Assembly: GCA_046328525.1 (NCBI GenBank)
Contig: JAXLWK010000004.1
Coordinates: 558,001 to 622,000 of the forward strand
Direction: 5' to 3'
Length of the DNA stretch: 64,000 nucleotides
Origin: JBDHWG01 sp046328525
GTDB taxonomy: Bacteria; Chloroflexota; Anaerolineae; Epilineales; JAHCIE01
Shown here in pieces: positions 49,864 to 57,474 of the stretch. How positions within the stretch are numbered: position 1 is the first letter of the stretch; every line of letters begins with the position of its first letter. The notes beneath the pieces were generated by a model. The model saw nothing but the letters and a program-made list of their open reading frames with translations, did no database searches and was not told the DNA's origin. A program made the position numbers and the translations under genes.

Positions 49864-52578
49864 ATGAGACGCATTCTTATCATCGCCGTCCTGGCGCTGG
49901 CCCTGGCATTGGGCCTCGCGCTGGGTGTTGCGCTCGCCTTCGACGGCGGCGCGGCGCAGGCCAGCCCGACACCTGGCAACTATGTCCAGCTGCCGGTGCT
50001 CGGTTACATCGGTAACACGAAGGCGGGCGTGGATTGGACCATCGAGGCGCAGAACGTCGGCTCGACCTGGACCAAGATCGCCCTTCTGCTGTTTGCGGAG
50101 AACTCTGGCTTCTGCCAGCCGCAGGCGCAGAACCCGTTCAAGATCGAGTGCACGGGCTTGCTCAAGCCGGGCACGAGCTGGGTGTGGACGAGTTCGCAGC
50201 TGCCGTCGAGCGCCAAGAGCGCCATCGCCATCAGCTACAACCCGTTCCCGCAGCAGGGCAACATCTACTGGCGCTGCGAGGACTGGACCAACAGCCTCAA
50301 CAAGCTCACCTGGCCTGAGGGCTGGCCAAGCGTGGTCTCGCTGCCGGGTCAGTTCCCCTTCAACTGGAACCCGTTCTACGGGGAGCCGATTGCGGTCGAA
50401 GTCGTGCGCAAGATGCCGGGCAACGCCACCCCGTCGTTCGTGATGGCGGATGCGTACAGCGGCTTGAGCGCGATGCAGGAAGGCCGCTATGACCCCATCT
50501 TTGGCGGCTTCGCGTACTACGCGCCGGTCGCCTACTCGGGCTACAACGGCTGGAACAGCTGGCTCTACATCCAGAACAGCGGCGCCGAGTGCACAAGCGT
50601 CGAGCTGTGGTTCAAGGATCGGGACAGCTGCCTCCGCGCGCAGATCTGCTCTATCCCGCAGGTGTCGCCTGGCTACTCGGCGCAGTTCAACGTCGCCGGT
50701 TGCGCCCCGCCCGGCTTCACGGGCAGCGCCTGGATCCGCGCGTCGCAGCCTTTGGGCATCGTGGTGGATCAGATCGGCCAGGACGTGCTGATGAGCTACA
50801 CCGGCGTCGCGGCTGAGCTGTGCTACGTGTTCAACGGCCAGTGCCTGGACGCGGGTGGTGGGTCGCAGGTGGCTTACGGTCCGCTGATCTACCGCGAGAC
50901 CAACGGCTGGGCGACGGTCATCCACGTGCAGAACATGAGCAGCATCGTGGCGGCGAAGGTGAAGGTGTACTTCGTTGACCAGAGCGGCGACATCATCACG
51001 ACGCTGGTGGACTGGATCTGCCCGCGGGGTGAGACGGAGTTCCCGCTGGCGCTGGTGAACAACCTGCCTGGGCAGTACGTCGGCGCGGTGCGCGTCGAGA
51101 GCCAGGCGTGGGAGTCCCCTGGCGACCCGGCGGTGAACGCAGTGCCGATCGCGGCGGTGGCGGAGCTGCTCAACTACAGCAGCCCGACCAAGATCACGCA
51201 GGCGACGGCGTACAACCTGTTCCCCGAGGATCAGGGCTACTACTGGCAGATCGGCCAGGGGGATGCCAGTGGTCTGCAGGGCGGCGTGGCCGTGATCGGC
51301 ATCCCGTCGCTGATGCAGCGTGGCAACGCGTACAACATGGTGACGGACATCTCGGTGCAGAACCTGGTGCCGAAGCCGGGCTTCACGGACTTCGTGATGT
51401 ACGTGTACGACCAGAACGGTCTGCTGGACTACGTGTGCGAGAAGCTGAACGAGAAGCAGGTGGAGTACATCAACCTGGCGAACTGGAACTGGATCCAGCC
51501 TGGGTTCGTGGGGTCGGCCGTCATCTCCGCCGTGTACTGGGAGCACGAGGTGATTTCGGGCGTGCCGGTCTTCGGGCCGGGCAACCCGCAGCTGCCGATC
51601 CTGCTGCGCAACGTGGTCGGCCTGGCGGCAGTCAAGGTCGAGCGCGTGGTGACGGGCGGCGCGACGGCTGCCGGCGATGTGACCTCGGCGAGCGAAGGCT
51701 TCCCGATCCCGCCGGGCTTCGACTTCGAGGGCTACATCCCGCAGTGTCCCGGCGTCCCGACCACCTGCGCCCCCATCGGCGCGTTGTACATCAACGTCTG
51801 CGCGCCGGTCTACGCGGGCGCGTTCATCAACGTCGTTGACGACGCCACCGGCCAGCCCTATTTCACTGACAGACTCAATGAGCAGGGACAGGCCATCTTC
51901 ACCAATCCGCCGCAGAACCTACCCACCGGCCACAACTTGCTGGTCACGATTGGCACGCCCGACCCTGACCACCCCGGCCAGTTCGTCGTCATCTACACGT
52001 CGCCGCCGACGCCCCTGACCGGCCCCGGCGACCCGCTCGCTAATCTGCCGGTGGGTACGACGTACACGGCCAAGGCGCCGGGCATCAGCCAGGTCGTCGC
52101 CCTGCCGTGCCAGAGTGAGCCGGGCGCGATCCTCACGGTGAATCTGACGCCCCCGTCCGGGGTTGTCGAGGGCTACCTGAGCAGCGGCGCGCCGAAGTTC
52201 GCCTCGGCCAATCCCCAGCCGGTTCCGTTCCCGATCATCCCGCTGCCGCCGGCCGGTGGCCCCGACGACGGCGGCAAGTGGCCCGGCGCCCCGCTGAACC
52301 CCGCCGCCGGCCAGCAGCTCCAGCTCTGGCTGCCGCCCACTGCCGCCAACCAGAGCGGCACCTACCTGCGCAGCGCGACGACGACGACGGAAGGCTACTT
52401 CAAGTTCGACAACGTCAGCCCGTGCCTGCTCTACGAGGTGAAGGCCATCGGCAACACGACCACGGTCGCGGCAGGCGTGGTGGCGACCGTCAGCGGCCAG
52501 AAGTACATGCTGGCGCAGAACCCGTTGCCGGCGACCGGCCTGTATATCACGTACCCCGGCCCCCGGCCGATCCCGTAG
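49864..52578 (+). CDS. Large secreted protein with repeated beta domains
   Basis: 904 residues from ATG 49864 (GGGAGG ten bases upstream). Signal peptide at about 1-28 (IIAVLALALALGLALGVALA). The long middle contains repeated blocks on a common theme: W-x-x-x-I-x-V-Q-N (for example WSTWLYIQN-like WNSWLYIQNSG, WATVIHVQNMS, MVTDISVQNLV) with F-x-G-S-A-W/V-I-x-A. These resemble the beta-sandwich modules of secreted Chloroflexota proteins. The last 160 residues (GVVEGYLSSGAPK onward) are a carboxypeptidase-regulatory-like module shared with the upstream gene. No enzyme motif. Likely a surface-layer or adhesion component. Confidence 0.8.
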   Translation: MRRILIIAVLALALALGLALGVALAFDGGAAQASPTPGNYVQLPVLGYIGNTKAGVDWTIEAQNVGSTWTKIALLLFAENSGFCQPQAQNPFKIECTGLLKPGTSWVWTSSQLPSSAKSAIAISYNPFPQQGNIYWRCEDWTNSLNKLTWPEGWPSVVSLPGQFPFNWNPFYGEPIAVEVVRKMPGNATPSFVMADAYSGLSAMQEGRYDPIFGGFAYYAPVAYSGYNGWNSWLYIQNSGAECTSVELWFKDRDSCLRAQICSIPQVSPGYSAQFNVAGCAPPGFTGSAWIRASQPLGIVVDQIGQDVLMSYTGVAAELCYVFNGQCLDAGGGSQVAYGPLIYRETNGWATVIHVQNMSSIVAAKVKVYFVDQSGDIITTLVDWICPRGETEFPLALVNNLPGQYVGAVRVESQAWESPGDPAVNAVPIAAVAELLNYSSPTKITQATAYNLFPEDQGYYWQIGQGDASGLQGGVAVIGIPSLMQRGNAYNMVTDISVQNLVPKPGFTDFVMYVYDQNGLLDYVCEKLNEKQVEYINLANWNWIQPGFVGSAVISAVYWEHEVISGVPVFGPGNPQLPILLRNVVGLAAVKVERVVTGGATAAGDVTSASEGFPIPPGFDFEGYIPQCPGVPTTCAPIGALYINVCAPVYAGAFINVVDDATGQPYFTDRLNEQGQAIFTNPPQNLPTGHNLLVTIGTPDPDHPGQFVVIYTSPPTPLTGPGDPLANLPVGTTYTAKAPGISQVVALPCQSEPGAILTVNLTPPSGVVEGYLSSGAPKFASANPQPVPFPIIPLPPAGGPDDGGKWPGAPLNPAAGQQLQLWLPPTAANQSGTYLRSATTTTEGYFKFDNVSPCLLYEVKAIGNTTTVAAGVVATVSGQKYMLAQNPLPATGLYITYPGPRPIP

Positions 52579-52629
52579 CCAACCTACCGATTGTAGCGCC
52601 GACTTCAGTCGTCTCTCAGAGGCAACGCG

Positions 52630-52663
52630 CAGCGGCGGAGTGAGCATCCTCACTCCGCCGCTG
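52630..52663 (+). terminator. Strong terminator hairpin
   Basis: Perfect 15-base arms CAGCGGCGGAGTGAG/CTCACTCCGCCGCTG around a CATC loop, followed by GCATTTTCCC, 50 bases after the stop of the large secreted protein. Confidence 0.75.
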
Positions 52664-53042
52664 GCATTTTCCCTCAGGCAGGGAATAGTAATGCCCACCC
52701 GTTAATCCGTGACCCCATCCGTTGCGAGTAGGCCAATTTTCAAGAGAGTTCCCCATGGACTTGCGTCCACCACCAGACGGGTGGAAATCGCTGTCACCGC
52801 GAGGCTTCCATGCCTGCGACGGCATCTGGCAACACGAGAACACACTGAGCGAGTCATTGCGACCGGGGGTGGGGGGCGAAGCTCCCCACGGGCGAAGCAA
52901 TCCCCTGCCCTTGCGAAAGGCGGTCTACGTCACTGCGGCTTTGCTGTCAGCCACCGGGAGATTGCTTCGTCGCGCTGGCGCGCTCCTCGCAATGACGCCG
53001 CGAGATTCTGTGTTCTGAGCAGGGCGACAGAGGAGGAGGCTC
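52664..53042. other. Gene-free stretch dominated by a CATTGCGA repeat
   Basis: From about 52857 to 53000 it is a copy of the CATTGCGA.../TCGCAATGAC element. The rest shows nothing recognisable. Confidence 0.5.
52857..53000. repeat. CATTGCGA.../CTCGCAATGAC inverted repeat element
   Basis: Same family as 44658-44780: CATTGCGACC and GAAGCAATCC on the left, GAGATTGCTTCGTCGCGC and CTCCTCGCAATGAC on the right. Confidence 0.7.
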
Positions 53043-54011
53043 CTACGGCCGAGCCGGCCACGCCGCGCCATTGACCAGCCAGCGCGGGCGCTCGCCCCGC
53101 AGCGCCGCCGCGACTTCCTCGGCCACGCCAATGTGCATCCCGCGCACCCCCTCCACCGTGAACGAGGCGATGTGAGGCGTCACCAGGACGTTCGGGTGGG
53201 TGAGCAGCGGGTTGCCGGGCAGCGGCGGCTCCGGGTCGAACACGTCCAGCCCCGCCGCGCCGACCTGCCCGCTGTTGAGCGCGTCGAGCAGCGCTGCCTC
53301 GTCAATGACCGGGCCGCGCGAGCAGTTCACGAGCAGCGCGCCCGGCTTCATGGCCGCGAAGGCCGCCGCGTTCATCAGGTGGCGCGTCTCCGCGGTCGCC
53401 GGCGAGTGGAGCGTCAGCACGTCGGCCTGGCGCAGGAGATCGTCGAACGATGGGACGAGGCTGACGCCGAGGGACGCGGCGCGCTCCGGCGCGGTGTACG
53501 GGTCGTAGCCGACGACACGCATGCCCACGCCAGCGCCCATGATCTGAGCCACGCGCCCGCCGATGCGCCCCAGCCCGACGACGCCGAGCGTCTTCCCGCG
53601 CAGATCCATGCCCAGCAGCGGCCCTCGCGGCGACGCCCAACCGCCTGTGCGCAGGCCGGCGTCGGCGGTGACGAGCTTGCGGGCGACGCCGAAGATGAGC
53701 GCGACGGTGTGTTCGGCGGTCGATTCGGTCGGCGCGTCCGGCGTGTGGACGACGAGGACGCCGGCGGCGGTGCAGTCTGACACGACAATGTTGTCAATAC
53801 CGATGCCCGGCCGCCCGACGATGCGTAGGTCCGGGGCGCGCTCCAGGAACGCCGCGTCTATGAGCGGCAGGGATGAGATGATGATGGCGTGGACGCCACG
53901 CAGATCCACGTCGGGCGACGCGATGCGCGGCTCCGGGCCGCGCACGTCGAAGCCGTCGAGGAGGGCCAGGGCGTCCGGGATGAGCGATACTTCCAGCAGG
54001 ATGGTGGGCAT
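53043..54011 (-). CDS. NAD-dependent D-2-hydroxyacid dehydrogenase
   Basis: 322 residues. Oxidises a 2-hydroxyacid or reduces a 2-oxoacid with NAD(P). NAD-binding GVVGLGRIGGRVAQ (about 140-153) and YDPY. The catalytic set is Arg in VNCSRGPVID, Glu in FDPEPP and His in VTPHIAS. Overall closest in style to 3-phosphoglycerate dehydrogenase-like members, but the substrate cannot be assigned. It is the last gene of a likely operon with a radical SAM and an RraA-like gene. Confidence 0.93.
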   Translation of the reverse strand: MPTILLEVSLIPDALALLDGFDVRGPEPRIASPDVDLRGVHAIIISSLPLIDAAFLERAPDLRIVGRPGIGIDNIVVSDCTAAGVLVVHTPDAPTESTAEHTVALIFGVARKLVTADAGLRTGGWASPRGPLLGMDLRGKTLGVVGLGRIGGRVAQIMGAGVGMRVVGYDPYTAPERAASLGVSLVPSFDDLLRQADVLTLHSPATAETRHLMNAAAFAAMKPGALLVNCSRGPVIDEAALLDALNSGQVGAAGLDVFDPEPPLPGNPLLTHPNVLVTPHIASFTVEGVRGMHIGVAEEVAAALRGERPRWLVNGAAWPARP

Positions 54012-54107
54012 AGTGGCTCCTCATGGGTCGAAGTGACGGAGTGACGATGTGACCCAGGGGTCATATAGACTGCGCTCAGGGTGACAGTTGCGGCACTGGG
54101 GTGGTCA

Positions 54108-55415
54108 TCAATAAGCGAACTCGCGGATGTCGTAGACGGCGAGCTTGGGCGGCGCGGTGGCGAAACGCAGCGCCCCCTGGATGGCGGCGCGCTGGGCGCG
54201 CATCTCCGGCGCGGGCATGGGCGCGATCCCCGCCTGGGCAGCGCGCGCGGCGTAGGGCGACCCCGGCGTCTCGACGAACTCGGAGAAGTAGAGGATGTCG
54301 TCGCGGCCGAGGCCCATCTCGTTCAGGACCTCGACCGTGCGCGTGACATGGTCGGCGGCGAAGCGCTCCCCGCCTACGCCGAGCATGATGACCACGCCCA
54401 CGGCGACGCCGGCCGCCTTGATGCTGCGCACCCCCTCGACGGCCTCCGCCGCCGTGTTCGGCTTGTCCAGGAAGCGCAGCAGCCCGTCGTCGCCGCTCTC
54501 CAGGCCGATGTACACGCGCCGCAGCCCGCGCTCGCGCAACTCGGCGATGTCCTGGGGCGACTTGCGCAGGGCGTCCAGGGCGCTGACGAAGGCGTAGAGG
54601 CCGTCGAACGCCGGCGCGTGCGCGGCCAGCCAACGCGACCGGGCGGCGCCGGCCAGGTCGGGCGGCGCGACCCCGAACGCGGCGTTCACGGCGTCGAGCA
54701 TCGGCACGAGGAGGCGCTGCGGCGCGACGAGGGCGTTGGCCTCGCCGAGGAAGATGGAGTGGTACGACGCCAGCGCCGCGCCGTGGAAGTCTTTGACGGC
54801 GGCGATGTGGCGCTCGAAGTCGGGCGCCGTCTTGATGCGGAAGCTCTGCCCGCGATAGAAGGTGCAGAAGGTGCAGCGGTTGTACGAACAGCCGAGGGTC
54901 GCCTGGAGGACGAGGGCGCGGTACTGGTCGGGGGGCAGGATGCCGATGGGCTGGTAGATGCGTAGGAAGGCGGCCGCGTCCTCGGCCAGCCGCGCGTCGT
55001 CCCAGCCGGCGATGTCGCCCAGCGCCGCCGACGCCCATGCCGGCCAGGTAGCGTCGCCCACCGCGCCCACCACCGCCGCTGTGCCGGCGGCCAGGGCGTC
55101 GGCGACGGCGCGGGCGTAGCCGTAGGCCGTGGCGCACAGAGCGCTGACTTCGCCGCCGTCGAGCTGCCGACGCTCGCGCTCGCGGCGGCCCTCGGCGAAC
55201 TCGCCGCGCTTCTCGACGACGCGGTGGTCGAGGGTGCGGCGGTAGGTGCGCCCGTCGGCGAAGCCGCCCATCAGCCGGCCCTTCAGGTCGAAGGTGAAGC
55301 TCGGCACGGTGTTGACGGCCAGCGTCGTGGCGTCGCGCTTGAGGCTCAGGGTCACAAGGCCGGCGATACCGGGGACGCGGAGGGTGATGACGGTGCGCGT
55401 GGCAGGCGGGTACAT
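54108..55415 (-). CDS. Radical SAM protein with CX4CX2C cluster motif
   Basis: 435 residues. The cluster motif is GCSYNRCTFC with Cys176, Cys181 and Cys184, a CX4CX2C variant used by one branch of radical SAM proteins. The barrel follows: GLRRVYIGLESGDDGLLRFL (SAM/Glu), GVAVGVVIMLGVGGERFAADH. The N-terminal 160 residues form an extra domain of unknown nature (SFTFDLKGRLMGGFADGR). Reaction unknown. It sits 15 bases after the RraA-like gene, so it is co-transcribed. Confidence 0.88.
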   Translation of the reverse strand: MYPPATRTVITLRVPGIAGLVTLSLKRDATTLAVNTVPSFTFDLKGRLMGGFADGRTYRRTLDHRVVEKRGEFAEGRRERERRQLDGGEVSALCATAYGYARAVADALAAGTAAVVGAVGDATWPAWASAALGDIAGWDDARLAEDAAAFLRIYQPIGILPPDQYRALVLQATLGCSYNRCTFCTFYRGQSFRIKTAPDFERHIAAVKDFHGAALASYHSIFLGEANALVAPQRLLVPMLDAVNAAFGVAPPDLAGAARSRWLAAHAPAFDGLYAFVSALDALRKSPQDIAELRERGLRRVYIGLESGDDGLLRFLDKPNTAAEAVEGVRSIKAAGVAVGVVIMLGVGGERFAADHVTRTVEVLNEMGLGRDDILYFSEFVETPGSPYAARAAQAGIAPMPAPEMRAQRAAIQGALRFATAPPKLAVYDIREFAY

Positions 55416-55430
55416 GGTCTGCGCCGTCGT

Positions 55431-56126
55431 CTAACGCATCAGGACTTTCAGCCCGTCCACAGTGAAGCCGGGCGACTTGCAGTACTCGATGATCTCGCGC
55501 TCCCGCTTCTCGACCTTCGCCACGGCGTCGAGGAGCTGCGGGATGACGTCCGGCGGAATGAGCAGGACGCCGTGCATGTCGGCGTGCAGGATGTCGCCGG
55601 GGCGCACGACGAGGCCGCCGACGCGCACCGAGGTTCCGAAGCGCGTCAGGTGAATGAAGGCGTGGGAGACGCAGGCCGCGTGGGCGAACACGGCGAAGCC
55701 CAGGTCGTGCATCTCCGCCAGGTCGCGCACCGCGCCGTTGGTGACGGCGGCGACGACGCCCAACGCCTTGTGGGTGTTGCTGTTCACTTCGCCGAAGAAC
55801 GCGCCGACGCCCGACGGCAGGTCCTCGTCCTCGACGACGGCGATGCGCGGCGCGGGCACGCTCAGGATGTGGTCCCAGTAGTCGAAGCGGGAGACGTAGT
55901 CGGCGGCGTTTTCGGACGGCGGCGGCTGGTCGGCGCGCGTCACCGCCGTGGTGGCGTAGCCGATGACCGGCGGCAGGTCGGGGAACATGGCGCGAACGGA
56001 TGAGTTCATGAAGCCGGCGTTGCGCGGCCGGACGTTGAACAGCTCGATGGCGTTGGAGAGGGCCGGCGTCGGGATGGGGCGGATGCGCTCCAGGTCATCG
56101 GGGCTGACGGCGGGCGGGTTGTTCAT
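55431..56126 (-). CDS. RraA-like protein (oxaloacetate decarboxylase/HMG aldolase type)
   Basis: 231 residues from ATG 56126 (GAGGAG upstream; the longer ORF to 56333 adds a repeat-like leader). The fold signature is VVAAVTNGAVRDLAEMHDLG (the Arg-Asp of the active site) and VVRPGDILHADMHGVLLIP (metal Asp). Relatives are RraA regulators of RNase E and 4-hydroxy-4-methyl-2-oxoglutarate aldolases or oxaloacetate decarboxylases. Given a 2-hydroxyacid dehydrogenase downstream, an enzymatic role in keto-acid metabolism is the better guess. Confidence 0.85.
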   Translation of the reverse strand: MNNPPAVSPDDLERIRPIPTPALSNAIELFNVRPRNAGFMNSSVRAMFPDLPPVIGYATTAVTRADQPPPSENAADYVSRFDYWDHILSVPAPRIAVVEDEDLPSGVGAFFGEVNSNTHKALGVVAAVTNGAVRDLAEMHDLGFAVFAHAACVSHAFIHLTRFGTSVRVGGLVVRPGDILHADMHGVLLIPPDVIPQLLDAVAKVEKREREIIEYCKSPGFTVDGLKVLMR

Positions 56127-56293
56127 GGGGCATGGCTCCTCTGGCAGGGGCAGCGCGGGTCGGGCCGGCCGGGCCGCCCATCGGCGAGTGGTGTGCGGCG
56201 TCATTATAATGCCGCAGCCTGGCCGGGCGCAATGTTTCGCCGCGTGGGTCGCCGTTATGTGATATACTCTGGTGGGGAGAGTCAACGCAAAAA

Positions 56294-56325
56294 CGCCGGG
56301 GTTCTTGCGCGAGCAAGCCCCGGCG
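56294..56325 (-). terminator. Intrinsic terminator of the 73-residue gene
   Basis: Minus strand CGCCGGGG pairs with CCCCGGCG, with an inner CTTGC/GCAAG stem around GCGA, followed by TTTTTGCG. Confidence 0.85.
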
Positions 56326-56345
56326 CGTGGCAACGCTTGGCCAGG

Positions 56346-56567
56346 CTATTCTTTCGGACCGACCAGGTTGACCTTGTAGCCCGCGTTGGTCAGCAGCTCG
56401 GCCAGTTCGTCCAGCTCGCCCACCGCCGTCCAGCGGTTCGTCCGCCGGTCCCAGCGCACCTTGCCCGCGGCCGCGGTGCGAATCTTGTCCAGCTCCGTCG
56501 GCGCGAACACCACGGTGCGGTCTTTGCGCTTGATCGTCACGTGGGGGACGTCGTTCGGGGTATCCAT
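56346..56567 (-). CDS. Small conserved-looking protein of 73 residues
   Basis: Good signs of a real gene: GGAGAAG ribosome site, compact charged sequence and its own strong terminator 20 bases after the stop. Text: VTIKRKDRTVVFAPTELDKI, then GKVRWDRRTNRWTAVGELDE and LAELLTNAGYKVNLV. The final part resembles a small alpha/beta fold. Not recognised; no partner gene is evident. The methyltransferase is divergent. Confidence 0.7.
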   Translation of the reverse strand: MDTPNDVPHVTIKRKDRTVVFAPTELDKIRTAAAGKVRWDRRTNRWTAVGELDELAELLTNAGYKVNLVGPKE

Positions 56568-56637
56568 GGCGCTTCTCCATCCCTTTGGGGCAGATTCTAG
56601 ACCGAGCGCCGCCTTTTGTCAAAGAACGGAGAAGGCT

Positions 56638-57345
56638 ATGGTCTCTATCGTGAACCGTCTGATTGCCTGGGTATCCAACCCAACCGAGACGCACATCGTC
56701 TTCGACATCGTGGCGCGGGGGTACGAGGTTATCACCGGCCAGGCGCATTGGGAGGCGAGCGCGCGCCGCTTCGCCCTCTGGCTGCCCGACACGCCGCGGC
56801 CGCGCGTCCTCGACCTGGGCGCGGGTCCGGCCAACTCGTCCCTGGCGATCCTGGCATGCCGCCCCAACGCGCGCGTCGTCGCCCTGGACCGCGCGCCGGC
56901 GATGGTGCGGCTAGCGCGGCGGGCGGCGCAGGGCCAGCCCAACCTCGGCGTGGTCCTCGCCGACGCCGCCGCGCTGCCCTTCCCGCCGGCGACGTTCGAC
57001 CTGGTCACGGGGCATAGCTTTCTCTACCTCGTGCCGCGGCGCGGGACGGTGCTGGCCGAGGCGCGGCGCGTGCTGCGGGCGCGCGGCCACGTAGCCTTCC
57101 TGGAGCCGGCGGCCGGGCGCGTGCCCCCCCTCGCCTGGCTGCGTCTCGCGCGCGGCGGCGGGCGCTTCTTCATCTCGATGGTCGGCTGGCGGCTGTTTAG
57201 CGGATTGCACGGGCGCTGGACGCCGCAGAGCCTGCGCGCGACGCTGGAAGCGGCGGGCTTCGCCGCAGCGGTGGCCGAGCCGAGCTTCGAAGGGCTGGGC
57301 CTGCTGGCCGCCGCCAGGCGGGAGTCGGGCATCGGTCTCGATTGA
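56638..57345 (+). CDS. Class I SAM-dependent methyltransferase
   Basis: 235 residues from ATG 56638 (GGAG upstream; the much longer ORF covers the divergent small gene and is rejected). Motif I VLDLGAGPANSS near residue 58, motif II acid in VVALDRAP, motif III VVLADAAALPFPPATFDLVT and post-motif FLEPAAGR. This is the UbiE/COQ5-like or Methyltransf_11 style that acts on small molecules. Substrate unknown. Confidence 0.9.
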   Translation: MVSIVNRLIAWVSNPTETHIVFDIVARGYEVITGQAHWEASARRFALWLPDTPRPRVLDLGAGPANSSLAILACRPNARVVALDRAPAMVRLARRAAQGQPNLGVVLADAAALPFPPATFDLVTGHSFLYLVPRRGTVLAEARRVLRARGHVAFLEPAAGRVPPLAWLRLARGGGRFFISMVGWRLFSGLHGRWTPQSLRATLEAAGFAAAVAEPSFEGLGLLAAARRESGIGLD

Positions 57346-57388
57346 ACAAACCCCCCTCAATATATAGACCATAGGTCTTCACTATAAC

Positions 57389-57417
57389 TTGACAAGCGGT
57401 GGGAAGCGGTTTAGTAT
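57389..57417 (+). promoter_or_regulatory. Promoter of the MalT/LuxR-type regulator
   Basis: TTGACA (57389-57394), 17-base spacer, TAGTAT (57412-57417), 58 bases before the chosen start. Confidence 0.7.
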
Positions 57418-57474
57418 TGCGGAACCGTAACCTGGCCTCGACGCTCTAGCTTCTTGACTACGGAGGAATCCATC

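Noticed and set aside
56386..57345. Extended methyltransferase ORF of 319 residues
   Set aside because: The first 84 codons overlap the divergent 73-residue gene; ATG 56638 has a ribosome site and starts the conserved part.
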